Shown here one piece after another: positions 36,969 to 46,188 of a stretch of DNA of 64,000 nucleotides. This stretch comes from Jannaschia formosa (GTDB lineage: Bacteria > Pseudomonadota > Alphaproteobacteria > Rhodobacterales > Rhodobacteraceae). The stretch lies in assembly GCF_003340555.1 (NCBI RefSeq), contig NZ_QPLJ01000005.1, positions 62,001 through 126,000 of the forward strand. The letters run 5' to 3'. The notes beneath the pieces were generated by a model, which ran no database searches, had not been told where the DNA came from, and saw only the letters and a program-made list of their open reading frames with translations. How positions within the stretch are numbered: the first letter of the stretch is position 1; each line of letters begins with the position of its first letter. Made by a program: the position numbers and the translations under genes.

Positions 36969-38294
36969 ATGACAGACCTGATACCGACGCTGGATCCCCG
37001 CGACCTGATCTATTCGGTGGTAGGGCTCGCCCTGTTCGGGCTGACGCTGCAACCGGCGCTGGCCCGGTTCCGGCTGTTCAACCTGCCGCTGCTCTACGTC
37101 GCGATCGGCGCCTGCTTCGGCGGGCTGACGCTGGTGCGGATCAACCCGCTGCAGGGCGGATGGGAGTCGGCCGTGATCGAGCACGCGGCGGAGCTGATCG
37201 TCATCATCTCGCTGGCGGGCGCGGGGCTCGCCATCGACACGGTCGCCTCCTGGCGGGCTTGGAACCCGACCTGGCGGCTGCTCGGGATCACGATGCCCCT
37301 GACCATGGCGGCGGTCGGCCTGCTGGGCTGGGGCTGGCTGGGCCTCGGCATCCCCGGTGCGCTGCTGCTGGCGGCGGCGCTGGCGCCGACCGACCCGGTG
37401 CTGGCGCGGTCGGTGCAGGTCTCGCCCCCCGGCGAGGAAGAGGGCCATACGGAGGTTGCGCTGACCGCCGAGGCGGGGCTGAACGACGGGCTGGCCTTCC
37501 CCTTCATCTACCTCTCCATCCACGCCGCCACGCTGGGCGTGGGCCAGATGTTCCAGGGCGAGGCCTGGTTCTGGTCCTGGCTCAGCTTCGATTTCACCTA
37601 TCGGGTCGCTGCCGGCATCCTCGTGGGCTTGGGCACGGGGCTGCTGCTTTCGAGGGCCGTGTTCTCGCCCATCGGGGACGCGGCACAGGGCGCCTGGAAC
37701 GCGGTGCTGGTGATCCTTTCGACCACGATGATCTCCTACGGGGTGACCGAGGCGGTGGACGGCTACGGCTTCCTCGCCGTCTTCGTCGCGGTCCGGGCCG
37801 GGCGCTCGCAGACGCGGGGCACCTCGGACGAGGGCTACGAGCGCTACGTCCACCACGGGGCCGAGCAGCTGGAGGCGATCCTGCTGGCGCTGCTGCTGCT
37901 GTGGCTGGGCGTCTTCGCCGCCTCGGGCGCGCTTGCGGGCCTGCGCTGGCAGGAGGTCGCCTTCGCGGCGCTGCTCATTTTCGGCGTGCGGCCGCTGGCG
38001 GGGTGGCTGGGCCTCGTCTGCCGGTCCGGCGAGCCGATACGGCGCTGGGTCGTGGCCTTCTTCGGCATCCGGGGCATGGGCTCGGTCTTCTACATCGCCT
38101 ATGCGCAGAACCACGCGGAGTTCGCCGATATCGACGCGGTCTGGCGGATCGCGGTGGTCACGATCCTGGGCTCGATCCTGATCCACGGCTATGCCGCGAA
38201 CTACTTCCTCGCCGCCGACGGCGACCTGGAGGTCGGGGACATCCATCCGCGCGAACGGGGCCCGCACCGCAGGAAGAAGCGGGACGCCGCCTGA
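36969..38294 (+). CDS. cation:proton antiporter, CPA1/NhaP type
   Basis: 441 residues with about 12 membrane helices. The transport core shows AAALAPTDPVLA and EAGLNDGLAFPFIY, containing the ND pair that carries protons in CPA1 exchangers, plus GIRGMGSVFYIAYA near the end. A short charged C-terminus follows. It should exchange sodium or potassium for protons and help pH or salt balance. I chose the ATG at 36969 because the upstream in-frame extension is Arg-rich and not family-like. Confidence 0.9.
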   Translation: MTDLIPTLDPRDLIYSVVGLALFGLTLQPALARFRLFNLPLLYVAIGACFGGLTLVRINPLQGGWESAVIEHAAELIVIISLAGAGLAIDTVASWRAWNPTWRLLGITMPLTMAAVGLLGWGWLGLGIPGALLLAAALAPTDPVLARSVQVSPPGEEEGHTEVALTAEAGLNDGLAFPFIYLSIHAATLGVGQMFQGEAWFWSWLSFDFTYRVAAGILVGLGTGLLLSRAVFSPIGDAAQGAWNAVLVILSTTMISYGVTEAVDGYGFLAVFVAVRAGRSQTRGTSDEGYERYVHHGAEQLEAILLALLLLWLGVFAASGALAGLRWQEVAFAALLIFGVRPLAGWLGLVCRSGEPIRRWVVAFFGIRGMGSVFYIAYAQNHAEFADIDAVWRIAVVTILGSILIHGYAANYFLAADGDLEVGDIHPRERGPHRRKKRDAA

Positions 38295-38308
38295 GCCGCG
38301 CCCCGGCG

Positions 38309-38332
38309 CCGGGTCCGGGTCCGGGTCCGGGT
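38309..38332. repeat. CCGGGT hexamer tandem repeat, four copies
   Basis: Four exact copies of the 6-bp unit CCGGGT fill most of the 37-bp gap between the convergent antiporter and lipoprotein genes, ending at the lipoprotein stop codon. Such a run can vary in copy number by slippage, but here it lies outside coding sequence. Confidence 0.7.
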
Positions 38333-38688
38333 CAGGCGCAGAGCCGTTCGGCCTGGGCGACGAAGGTCTTGTAGCGCTGCCAGAACTCCTCGTCGGAGCG
38401 GCGGTCGGACTGGCGCGTGACCTGGGCTTGGTGGGGGTCCTTGAAGAACGCGACCGCGCGCGACTGGTCGCGCCGCGACAGCACGTCGTCCGCCGCCGCC
38501 TGGACGCAGCCGCACAGCTGCGGCGAGGCCGCCGTGCGGTCCGCCCGCAGGCAGGCCGTCTGCAACGGGCCGGTCGCATAGGCGCGGGTCACCGTGGGCA
38601 GGCCGTCGACCGCCCGCCCGCCGCCGCAGGCGGACAATACCAGACAGGCGGCCATGGCCGCCGATAGCTTCATCGTGGGGGTCTTCAC
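38332..38688 (-). CDS. small lipoprotein, unknown function
   Basis: 118 residues. A lipoprotein signal ends in the lipobox LVLSAC (Cys at residue 21), so the protein should be lipid-anchored in the cell envelope. The mature part has three further cysteines (QTACLRAD, LCGC and a Cys near the C-terminus). The GTG at 38688 has GGAGGG 7 nt upstream and is a better start than the ATG at 38673, which has no ribosome site. Family resemblance to short Rhodobacteraceae proteins is likely but no function is known to me. Confidence 0.75.
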   Translation of the reverse strand: MKTPTMKLSAAMAACLVLSACGGGRAVDGLPTVTRAYATGPLQTACLRADRTAASPQLCGCVQAAADDVLSRRDQSRAVAFFKDPHQAQVTRQSDRRSDEEFWQRYKTFVAQAERLCA

Positions 38689-38759
38689 TGCTCTGCCCTC
38701 CGCTCGTTTTCGGGGGAAGATGCCAGAGCGGCGAAAGGGGGGCAATCGGGATGCGGCGA

Positions 38760-39011
38760 TCAGCCCTCGGGGCAGGGCGCCGTGTCCGATCCGTCGCAGA
38801 GACGCGTCGCGGCCAGACAGGTCCCGGCGCACTTCACCGCCGCCGGGTCGGGGGTGGCTCCCGACCGGTCCTCGGCGGTCTCGCCCTCGGCGACCAGCTC
38901 GTAGACCCGGCCCGGCCGATGGGCCTTGCCGGCGATGGCGAAGCCGTCAGGGACGGTCGTGAGCACCCGCTCCCCGGCCTGAAGCGGAGAGACGGTAAGC
39001 AGGGGCTTCAT
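38760..39011 (-). CDS. small cysteine-containing protein, unknown function
   Basis: 83 residues. No signal peptide or membrane segment. A Gly/Pro-rich middle (FAIAGKAHRPGRVYELVAEG) leads to a C-terminal stretch with four cysteines (KCAGTC, RLCDG, APCPEG), which could hold a metal or disulfides. The ATG at 39011 has AAGGA 7 nt upstream. It lies between the lipoprotein and the DEAD-box helicase on the same strand. Not recognised. Confidence 0.6.
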   Translation of the reverse strand: MKPLLTVSPLQAGERVLTTVPDGFAIAGKAHRPGRVYELVAEGETAEDRSGATPDPAAVKCAGTCLAATRLCDGSDTAPCPEG

Positions 39012-39083
39012 GGCGGTCCTTCCGGCAATCGCCTGCAGCGTCGCGCAGGAGTGCGGCGGGACCGACATGGGGCCGGGGCGAGA

Positions 39084-40382
39084 TCAGGCCGTCTTGCGGG
39101 GCCTGCGCCGCCGGTTGCCGCCGCCGGGCTTGGCCGCCGCCGCCGCCGGCCGGCCGGCGCCCGCCGGCTTGCCGCCCTGGGGCCGGCCGCCGCCGCCACG
39201 ACGGCCACCACCGCCGCCGCCGCCACGCTTCGGCTTGGCCTCCTCCTGCGAGGGCGACCAGCGGCGGCCGGAGGCGACGGGAATCTCCTGCTTCACCAGC
39301 TTCTCGATGTCCTTCAGCTCGCCCATCTCGTCGGGGGCGCAGAGCGTGATCGCCGCGCCTTCGCGGCCCGCGCGGGCGGTCCGCCCGATGCGATGGACAT
39401 AGGTCTCGGCCACGTTCGGCAGCTCGTAATTGTAGACGTGCTTGACCACCGGGATGTCGAGCCCCCGTGCTGCCACGTCGGTCGCCACCATGACCGGCGC
39501 CTCGCCGCTGGAGAAGGCCTCCAGCGCGCGCATCCGCTGCCCTTGGCTGCGGTTGCCGTGAACGGCCACCGCCTCGACGCCCCAGTTCGTCAGCTGCTTC
39601 GCCAGCCGGTCCGAGCCGTGCTTGGTGCGGGCGAAGACCAGCGCCGCCTCGCCCGGATGGGCGTTCAGAAGCTCCAGCAGCAGCGCGGGCTTCTCGGTCT
39701 TGGCGATGAAGTGGATCGACTGCTCGATCCTGTCGGCGGTCTGGCCCGAGGTCGCGACCTGCACCCGCACCGGGCGGTCGAGATAGGTCGCGGCAAGGCT
39801 CTCCATCTCCTTCGGCATGGTGGCCGAGAACAGCATCGTCTGCCGCTCGGCGGGCAGCTTGGCGGCGATCTTCTTCAGGTCGTGGATGAAGCCCATGTCG
39901 AGCATCTGGTCCGCCTCGTCGAGCACCAGGAACCGCGTCGCGCCCAGCGACACCGCACCCCGGTCCATCAGGTCCAGCAGGCGGCCGGGCGTCGCGACCA
40001 GCAGGTCGACGCCGCGTTCCAGCCGCTTGATCTGCGGGTTGATGCCGACGCCGCCGACGACCTTCGCCACCCGCAGATGCGAGCCCGCGATGAAGCCGTC
40101 GAGGCTTTCGCCGATCTGGTTCACCAGTTCCCGCGTCGGCGCCAGGATCAGCGCCCGGGCAGAGCGCTTGGCGGGCCGCGTCTCGTCCTCCAGCAGGTGC
40201 TGCGCCAGCGGCAGGCCGAAGGCGGCCGTCTTGCCCGTGCCGGTCTGGGCAAGGCCCAGCACGTCGCGGCCTTCCAGTGCGGGCGGGATCGCCTGCTTCT
40301 GGATCGGGGTGGGGTCCTTGATTCCCATCTCCGACAGGGCGGTGATGAGTCGGGGCTTCAGCCCCAGCATGTCGAAATCCAT
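39084..40382 (-). CDS. rhlE: DEAD-box RNA helicase, RhlE type
   Basis: 432 residues. All helicase motifs are visible: Q motif (DPTPIQKQAIP), Walker A AQTGTGKT, PTRELVNQ, VATPGRL, DEAD in LVLDEADQM, SATMP, ATDVAARGLD and HRIGRTARAG. The last about 60 residues are Gly/Arg/Pro/Ala-rich and low-complexity, typical of RhlE-like RNA contacts. It remodels RNA in ribosome assembly or decay, often at low temperature. The 5' leader is strongly structured. Start ATG at 40382, GAGGA upstream. Confidence 0.93.
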   Translation of the reverse strand: MDFDMLGLKPRLITALSEMGIKDPTPIQKQAIPPALEGRDVLGLAQTGTGKTAAFGLPLAQHLLEDETRPAKRSARALILAPTRELVNQIGESLDGFIAGSHLRVAKVVGGVGINPQIKRLERGVDLLVATPGRLLDLMDRGAVSLGATRFLVLDEADQMLDMGFIHDLKKIAAKLPAERQTMLFSATMPKEMESLAATYLDRPVRVQVATSGQTADRIEQSIHFIAKTEKPALLLELLNAHPGEAALVFARTKHGSDRLAKQLTNWGVEAVAVHGNRSQGQRMRALEAFSSGEAPVMVATDVAARGLDIPVVKHVYNYELPNVAETYVHRIGRTARAGREGAAITLCAPDEMGELKDIEKLVKQEIPVASGRRWSPSQEEAKPKRGGGGGGGRRGGGGRPQGGKPAGAGRPAAAAAKPGGGNRRRRPRKTA

Positions 40383-40395
40383 AAACGTCGTCCTC

Positions 40396-40469
40396 AGGCG
40401 CCTCGGCGCCAGTATCGGCGCCCGTCCGGGCGCGGTGGGAGGCGCGGCATCTGTGCCGCGCGCCCTCCC
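40396..40469 (-). promoter_or_regulatory. structured 5' leader of the DEAD-box helicase gene
   Basis: Three hairpins lie in a row upstream of the helicase start: GGCGCC-TC-GGCGCC, GCGCCCG-TC-CGGGCGC, and a longer one built from GCGCGGCA-TCTG-TGCCGCGC extended by GGGAG/CTCCC past a bulge. Such a leader could regulate expression of an RNA helicase (for example by temperature or self-unwinding), but this is inference. Confidence 0.4.
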
Positions 40470-40681
40470 GGCGTGATCCAAGGGAAAGCGGCCCGCCCGT
40501 CGTGGGGAACGTCCCGCATGGACGTCCGGCTCACGCGACCCGAGGGGCGGGGGTCACGGCGCATGTGGGCCAAGCCGGGCCGTCCGTCAACCCGCCGATG
40601 CGCGGCTTTCGTGACGTCGGCTGTTGAGCCGCAGGGCGATAGGGGCCACGCTCCGCCCATTCGTCAACATCCGGAGCCGTC

Positions 40682-41974
40682 ATGAGAACCTGCATCGCCC
40701 TCGCCCTGCCCGTCGCCGTCGCGGCCACGGTCTCCGCCGCCCAGGCGCCCAACCGCATCGACCTGATCCGCCCCGACGCGCCCGAACGCGCCGCGCTGGG
40801 CGACTACCCCGTCGGGGTCCGGACGATGACCTTCACCGACGAGGACCGCGTCGACGTGCTCGCCACCGAGGCCGAGGGCGAGATCCCGACCTATGATCGC
40901 GATTTGACCGTCGAGATCTGGTATCCTGCGGCCGAAGGCACGGAACCCGGCGGCACCTACACCGCGCTGCTGCGCGACGGCGAGACCGAGGTCGCGCTGC
41001 AAGGCCGCGCGGCGCGGGACGCGGCGCCGTCGGAAGGCCGCTTCCCGCTGGTCGTCATCTCGCACGGCTATCCGGGCAACCGTTTCCTGATGTCGCATCT
41101 GGGCGAGAACCTCGCCTCCAAGGGCTTCGTCGCGGTGGCGGCCGACCACCCCGAGTCGACCTATGACGACATGGGGCCGTTCCCCTCGACGCTCTACAAC
41201 CGTCCGCTGGACCAGGCCTTCCTGATCGACGCGATGGCCGGGCTGGAGGACGAGATCGGCGCCATCACCGACACCGACCGCACCGGGATCGTCGGCTATT
41301 CGATGGGCGGCTACGGCGCGCTGATCTTCGGCGGCGGCGGCCTGTCCGAGACCGCCGTGACGCGGACCGAGCCCGCCCATTACAACACGGCCCAGCAGAT
41401 GCTGTCGCGGCACGCCGCCGGGTCCGAGACGCTGACGGAGCTGGTCGACGACCGGGTGAAGGCCGTGGTCGCCATCGGCCCCTGGGGCCGCAACCGCGAC
41501 TTCTGGGACGCGGACGGCCTCGCCGGCTTCGAGAAGCCGCTGCTGCTCGTCGCGGGCTCCGCCGACGACGTGTCGGAATATGCCGCCATCCGGCAGATCT
41601 TCGAGGAGACGACGGGCGTCACCCGCTACCTGCTGACCCTCGAGAACGCCAACCACAACGCCGCCGCCCCGATCCCCGCCCCCGCCGAAGCCTGGGAGAC
41701 GGAGGGCCTGTCGCCCTTCGACCACTATGCCGACGCGGTCTGGGACAATGTGCGGATGAACAATATCCTCCAGCACTTCACGACTGTGTTCTTCCAGCTG
41801 CATCTCGAAGGCTTCAGCGCCGCCGCCGACTATCTCGACCTGGTCGACGTCGCCGAGACCGGCGTCTGGGACATGGGCGAGGACGGAGAGCCCACGGCGG
41901 ACCACAGCTACTGGCGCGGCTTCCCGAACCGCACGGCCCTGGGCCTGAAGATGGAGAGCCGCGTGGCCGAGTGA
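40682..41974 (+). CDS. alpha/beta hydrolase, dienelactone/platelet-activating-factor hydrolase-like
   Basis: 430 residues with a signal peptide (about 1-20, ending VSAAQA), so probably periplasmic or secreted. The hydrolase core has VVISHGYPGNR, the nucleophile elbow GYSMGGYG, the acid region LLLVAGSADD and a His in NANHNAA. An N-terminal beta region with VEIWYPA is typical of PAF-acetylhydrolase-like proteins. Substrate unknown, probably an ester. A 6-bp hairpin (GGTCCG-TTT-CGGACC at 41987) follows the stop. Confidence 0.88.
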   Translation: MRTCIALALPVAVAATVSAAQAPNRIDLIRPDAPERAALGDYPVGVRTMTFTDEDRVDVLATEAEGEIPTYDRDLTVEIWYPAAEGTEPGGTYTALLRDGETEVALQGRAARDAAPSEGRFPLVVISHGYPGNRFLMSHLGENLASKGFVAVAADHPESTYDDMGPFPSTLYNRPLDQAFLIDAMAGLEDEIGAITDTDRTGIVGYSMGGYGALIFGGGGLSETAVTRTEPAHYNTAQQMLSRHAAGSETLTELVDDRVKAVVAIGPWGRNRDFWDADGLAGFEKPLLLVAGSADDVSEYAAIRQIFEETTGVTRYLLTLENANHNAAAPIPAPAEAWETEGLSPFDHYADAVWDNVRMNNILQHFTTVFFQLHLEGFSAAADYLDLVDVAETGVWDMGEDGEPTADHSYWRGFPNRTALGLKMESRVAE

Positions 41975-42065
41975 TCCTGCGGCCCCGGTCCGTTTCGGAC
42001 CTTTCGGACCTGATTAGGAAGGTTTCGGGTCCGGTTTAAGGACGGAAACGGCAATCGGATGCGAC

Positions 42066-42095
42066 GCTTCAGGGGAAGATCCATTTCCCTGAAGC
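42066..42095 (+). promoter_or_regulatory. hairpin before a small ORF
   Basis: GCTTCAGGG (42066-42074) pairs with CCCTGAAGC (42087-42095), 9 bp with a 12-nt loop. It ends directly before the GGAG ribosome site of the ORF at 42109, so it could affect its translation or end upstream transcription. Confidence 0.35.
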
Positions 42096-42108
42096 CGGAG
42101 CCCCGATC

Positions 42109-42279
42109 ATGACCGTCCAAGCCACCGACCCCGTCGCCCGCCCCCTGCGCCTCGCCGCGCTCTTGGCCCTGCTGGTCGCGCGCCTGCCGCGCCGTCGCCC
42201 GGTCGATGCGGAGGCGCTGCTCGCCGCGCAGTCGCGTCGCGAGGCCGCCCGCGCCGCAGCGGACCGCCTGCTCCGCTAG
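42109..42279 (+). CDS. possible small basic protein, 56 residues
   Basis: ATG at 42109 with GGAG 8 nt upstream. The product is Arg/Ala/Leu-rich, with a hydrophobic patch LRLAALLALLVARL followed by RRR and an amphipathic helix rich in Ala and Arg; it could bind membrane or nucleic acid. Its stop overlaps the stop of the opposing regulator gene. No family recognised. The ribosome site and preceding hairpin support it; size and GC content keep it uncertain. Confidence 0.45.
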   Translation: MTVQATDPVARPLRLAALLALLVARLPRRRPVDAEALLAAQSRREAARAAADRLLR

Positions 42280-43784
42280 GGATCGTCCTCGGGAAAGCCG
42301 AGCACCCGGAGAGCCTCGATCTGCAACTCGTGATGCAGCGGCGCGGTGTGCGGCGTCGTCCGCAGGAACCGCGCGACACTCTGATTGGGGACCTTGGCGC
42401 GCAGCCAGTCGCCCACCCGCCGCGCGTCTTCCATCCGGCCGAGCCGGACATAGACGCAGGTCAGGCCAAGCTGGATCGTGGCGAATTCCGGATATTGCGC
42501 GAGCGCGGTCTCGTAGGCGGCGGCGGCCTCCTCGAAGGCGCCCGCCTGCATGTGGGCCATGCCGATCCCGCAATTCACGATCCCGATCTGGGGATGCAGC
42601 GGGCTGATCCTGAGGCAGCGCTCGAACTGCGCCAGCGCGGCGGGGCTGTCGCCCTCGTAGTTGCAGACCCAACCGAGCAGCATCGCGGTCGTGGCGGAGT
42701 TCGGGTTCATCCGGGCCGCCCGCTCCAGCGCCTCGCGCCCGCGGGGCCGGTCGCGCGCGACATAGGCGACGTAGTGGCCGCAATAGGTCAGCTCCAGCGC
42801 GTCCGCGCGCGGCGAATCCAGCACTTCGTAGGCCTGGGGCAGGGCCGCGATCGCCTGCTCGTGGGTCCACCACCGCGTCGCCAGCGCGCAGGTGTGCGAA
42901 TAGGCGAACAGCGCCTTGGCCTGCTCGTAATCCGGGTCCAGCTCCATCGCGCGCCGCGTCAGGTCCATCGCCTCGGTCAGGTCCGACAGGCGGTTCTGGC
43001 GATAGACCATCGGCGCCGCGCGCAGGCAGAGGTCGTGCGCCGTCAGGCTTTCGGTCGGCTTGGCGCGGGCGCGGGCGGCCTCGGCCCAGATCATCGTCGG
43101 CTCCAGCGCGCCCGCGACGCGTTCGGCCACGGCATCCTGCAGGTCGAAGATGTCGGCGGTCGTGCCGTCGAACCGGTCGCTCCAGATCATGTGGCCGGTC
43201 TCGGCCTCGACCACCTGTGCGAAGATGCGCAGCCGCGTGCCCGCCTGCTGGATCGAGCCCTCCATCACGTAGCGCACGCCCAGTTCCCGCCCGACCTGCG
43301 CCAGGTCGACCGAGCGGCCGCGATAGGTGAAGCTCGACGTCGTCGAGATGACCAGGAATGTCGGCACGCGGGACAGCGCCGCCGTGATCTCGCCGACGAT
43401 CCCGTCGACCAGGTAGTCGCTGTCGGGCCTCCCCGTCAGGTTGGCGAAAGGCAGGACCGCCAGCGACGGGCGCGTGGGAACGGCGGGCGCGCCTTCGGGG
43501 GCCGATGGCGCCTCCGCGCCGAGCGTCAACTGGTAGCCCACCCCCGGAACCGTCTTGATCGCGTCCCGGCCCAGCGCCTTGCGCAACCCGGCGATCTGGA
43601 CCGACAGGTTGCTTTCCTCGACCACGAGGCCGGACCAGACCGCGTCCAGCAGCTCCGCCTTCGACACGACCCGATCTGCATGGGCATGCAGCACCGACAG
43701 CACGTCGAACGCCCGCGCGCCCAGCGACAGCGGTGCGCCGTCCAGCATCGCGGTTCGCGTGTCGGGCGACAGGCAAAGCTCCAT
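42276..43784 (-). CDS. winged-helix regulator with TolB-like and TPR domains (CadC-like, soluble)
   Basis: 502 residues. The N-terminal OmpR/CadC-type winged helix (about 1-95) has the DNA-recognition region [20 protein letters not shown] TolB-like alpha/beta domain (about 105-245) follows, with [11 protein letters not shown] and [14 protein letters not shown]. Several TPR units fill the rest ([20 protein letters not shown] and others). No membrane helix joins the domains, unlike CadC. Such one-component regulators sense an unknown signal through the TPR part. Divergent from lepA. Confidence 0.88.
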   Translation of the reverse strand: MELCLSPDTRTAMLDGAPLSLGARAFDVLSVLHAHADRVVSKAELLDAVWSGLVVEESNLSVQIAGLRKALGRDAIKTVPGVGYQLTLGAEAPSAPEGAPAVPTRPSLAVLPFANLTGRPDSDYLVDGIVGEITAALSRVPTFLVISTTSSFTYRGRSVDLAQVGRELGVRYVMEGSIQQAGTRLRIFAQVVEAETGHMIWSDRFDGTTADIFDLQDAVAERVAGALEPTMIWAEAARARAKPTESLTAHDLCLRAAPMVYRQNRLSDLTEAMDLTRRAMELDPDYEQAKALFAYSHTCALATRWWTHEQAIAALPQAYEVLDSPRADALELTYCGHYVAYVARDRPRGREALERAARMNPNSATTAMLLGWVCNYEGDSPAALAQFERCLRISPLHPQIGIVNCGIGMAHMQAGAFEEAAAAYETALAQYPEFATIQLGLTCVYVRLGRMEDARRVGDWLRAKVPNQSVARFLRTTPHTAPLHHELQIEALRVLGFPEDDP

Positions 43785-43896
43785 GGCCGGCAACCTGCCA
43801 CGTCGCGCGCGCCCGGACCAGCCGCGACACGCCGCCCCTTTCGGCTTCCCGGCGCGCGGTATATCTCCCCCCGGACACATTCCAAGGGCCGATCCC

Positions 43897-45714
43897 ATGA
43901 CCGACCTCTCGCGCATCCGCAATTTCTCGATCGTCGCCCATATCGATCACGGGAAGTCCACGCTGGCCGACCGGCTGATCCAGCTGACCGGCACCGTGGC
44001 CGAGCGGGACATGCAGGAGCAGCTGCTGGATTCCATGGATATCGAGCGTGAGCGCGGAATCACCATCAAGGCCAACACCGTCCGCATCGAGTATCCCGCC
44101 CGCGACGGGCACACCTATGTCCTGAACCTCATCGACACGCCCGGCCACGTCGACTTCGCCTACGAGGTCAGCCGCTCCATGAAGGCTGTCGAAGGCTCCC
44201 TGCTGGTGGTCGACGCCTCCCAGGGGGTCGAGGCGCAGACGCTGGCCAACGTCTACCAGGCCATCGAGGCGGATCACGAGATCGTGCCGGTCCTCAACAA
44301 GATTGACCTTCCCGCCGCCGACCCCGAGCGCGTGAAGGAACAGATCGAGGATGTCATCGGGATCGAGGCGCAGGACGCCGTCGAGATCTCGGCCAAGACC
44401 GGCCTCGGCATCCCCGACGTGCTGGAGGCCATCGTCACCCGCCTGCCGGCGCCGAAACAGGGCGACCGCGAGGCGCCGCTCAAGGCCATGCTCGTCGACA
44501 GCAAGTATGACAGCTATCTCGGCGTCATCGTCATCGTGCGGATCATCGACGGCGTCCTGAAGAAGGGCGACCGCATCCGCATGATGAAGACCGGCGGGAC
44601 CTATGACGTCGACGATGTCGGCGTCTACCGCCCCGCCATGACCTCCGCGGCGGAGCTTGGACCCGGCGAGATCGGCTATCTCAATGCGTCCATCAAGCAG
44701 GTCCGCGACACCCGCGTGGGCGATACGATCACCCATGAAAAGCGCCAGTGCGAGGCGCCGCTGCCGGGCTTCAAGCCCTCGATCCCCGTGGTCTTCTGCG
44801 GCCTCTTCCCGGTGGACGCGAACGACTTCAACGACCTGCGCGACGCGATGGAGAAGCTGGCGCTCAACGACGCCTCCTTCTCCTTCGAGGTCGAATCCTC
44901 CGCCGCGCTCGGCTTCGGCTTCCGCTGCGGGTTCCTCGGCCTTCTCCACCTCGAGGTCATCCGCGACCGGCTCGAACGCGAATACAACATCGACCTGATC
45001 ACCACCGCGCCCTCGGTGGTCTACCACATCCACATGCGCGGCAAGGAAGGGGAGGAGCCCGAGATTCTCGAACTCCACAACCCCGCCGACATGCCCGACC
45101 TCACCCATGTCGACCATGTCGAGGAGCCGCGGATCAAGGCGACCATCCTCGTGCCGGACGAGTATCTCGGCGATGTGCTCAAGCTCTGCCAGGACCGCCG
45201 CGGCATCCAGCTGGAGCTGACCTATGCCGGCGCCCGCGCGATGGTGGTCTACGACCTGCCGCTCAACGAGGTGGTGTTCGACTTCTACGACCGGCTGAAA
45301 TCGGTGACGAAGGGCTATGCCAGCTTCGACTACCAGATGATCGGCTACCGCGAGGACAACCTCGTGAAGATGCAGGTGCTGGTCAACGAGGAGCCTGTGG
45401 ACGCGCTCTCGATGATGGTCCACCGCGACCGGGCCGAGCTGCGCGGCCGGGCGATGGTCGAGAAGCTGATGGAGCTGATCCCCCGCCACATGTTCAAGAT
45501 CCCGATCCAGGCGGCCATCGGCGGCAAGGTCATCGCGCGCGAGACGCTCTCGGCGATGCGCAAGGACGTGACCGCCAAGTGCTACGGCGGGGATGCGACG
45601 CGGAAGAAGAAGCTCCTGGAGAAGCAGAAGGCGGGCAAGAAGAAGATGCGCCAGTTCGGGAAGGTGGAGATCCCGCAATCGGCGTTCATCTCGGCGTTGA
45701 AGATGGATTCCTGA
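43897..45714 (+). CDS. lepA: elongation factor 4 (LepA)
   Basis: 605 residues. The GTPase motifs are AHIDHGKST (residues 14-22), DTPGHVDF and NKIDLP. EF-G-like domains II, III and V follow, then the LepA-specific C-terminal domain ([22 protein letters not shown]). It acts on stalled or mispositioned ribosomes. The ATG at 43897 is where homology begins. Its stop overlaps the start of the DUF4160 gene (TGATG), tying a small accessory pair to this housekeeping gene. Confidence 0.97.
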   Translation: MTDLSRIRNFSIVAHIDHGKSTLADRLIQLTGTVAERDMQEQLLDSMDIERERGITIKANTVRIEYPARDGHTYVLNLIDTPGHVDFAYEVSRSMKAVEGSLLVVDASQGVEAQTLANVYQAIEADHEIVPVLNKIDLPAADPERVKEQIEDVIGIEAQDAVEISAKTGLGIPDVLEAIVTRLPAPKQGDREAPLKAMLVDSKYDSYLGVIVIVRIIDGVLKKGDRIRMMKTGGTYDVDDVGVYRPAMTSAAELGPGEIGYLNASIKQVRDTRVGDTITHEKRQCEAPLPGFKPSIPVVFCGLFPVDANDFNDLRDAMEKLALNDASFSFEVESSAALGFGFRCGFLGLLHLEVIRDRLEREYNIDLITTAPSVVYHIHMRGKEGEEPEILELHNPADMPDLTHVDHVEEPRIKATILVPDEYLGDVLKLCQDRRGIQLELTYAGARAMVVYDLPLNEVVFDFYDRLKSVTKGYASFDYQMIGYREDNLVKMQVLVNEEPVDALSMMVHRDRAELRGRAMVEKLMELIPRHMFKIPIQAAIGGKVIARETLSAMRKDVTAKCYGGDATRKKKLLEKQKAGKKKMRQFGKVEIPQSAFISALKMDS

Positions 45715-45956
45715 TGCCCACCGTCCTGCGCGAGGACGGCTACCGCTTCTTCTTCTACTCCAACGAGGGCGACCCGCGCGAGCCCGTCCACATCCACGTC
45801 ATGAAGGACGGGGCGGAAGCCAAGCTCTGGCTTGGTCCGCCTGTGGAACTCGCCCGTTCCTCGGGCTTCGCTGCCCGCGCCTTGCGAGATATCACCCGAA
45901 AGGTGATAGTTCATTCTGCCACTATCGAGAGGGCTTGGCATGACTATTTCGCCTGA
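45714..45956 (+). CDS. DUF4160 domain-containing protein
   Basis: 80 residues: [20 protein letters not shown], then PVHIHVMKDGAEAKLWL, and a helical end. The HIHV segment and overall plan match DUF4160, a short family often encoded directly before a DUF2442 gene, as here. The pair looks like the two-gene layout of toxin-antitoxin modules, but no activity is established to my knowledge. The ATG overlaps the lepA stop by one base, and its 3' end overlaps the DUF2442 gene by 17 bp. Confidence 0.88.
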   Translation: MPTVLREDGYRFFFYSNEGDPREPVHIHVMKDGAEAKLWLGPPVELARSSGFAARALRDITRKVIVHSATIERAWHDYFA

Positions 45957-46188
45957 GAGCGTCCGCTTCGACGACGACTGCCTCTGGGTCACCCTGTCAG
46001 ACGGTCGCACCATCGGCGCCCCCTTGGCCTGGTTCCCCCGCCTCCTCGCCGCGTCGCATGCCGAGCGCGAAGCGGTGGAATTGAGCGCCTACGGCCTTCA
46101 TTGGGAGGCGTTGGATGAAGACGTCTCGGTCGAGGGGCTTCTGGCCGGTCGTGGAGACGGGACCGGCCAGCGCGGGGTGGCGGCTTGA
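45940..46188 (+). CDS. DUF2442 domain-containing protein
   Basis: 82 residues. The DUF2442 outline is clear: VRFDDDCLWVTLSDGRTIGAPLAWFPRL, then a short helix and YGLHWEALDEDVSVEGLL. It overlaps the DUF4160 gene by 17 bp and follows it in another frame, so both come from one message. By position it would be the antitoxin-like partner, but this is speculative. After it the DNA becomes AT-richer and gene-free. Confidence 0.9.
   Translation: MTISPESVRFDDDCLWVTLSDGRTIGAPLAWFPRLLAASHAEREAVELSAYGLHWEALDEDVSVEGLLAGRGDGTGQRGVAA

Noticed and set aside
38309-38332. CCGGGT tandem repeat as a phase-variation switch
   Set aside because: It lies between two convergent stop codons, outside any promoter or coding region, so a change in copy number would not switch either gene.
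39084-39290. Gly/Arg-rich end of the DEAD-box helicase as a separate gene or frameshift
   Set aside because: It is in frame with the helicase and low-complexity tails of this kind are usual for RhlE-type proteins.
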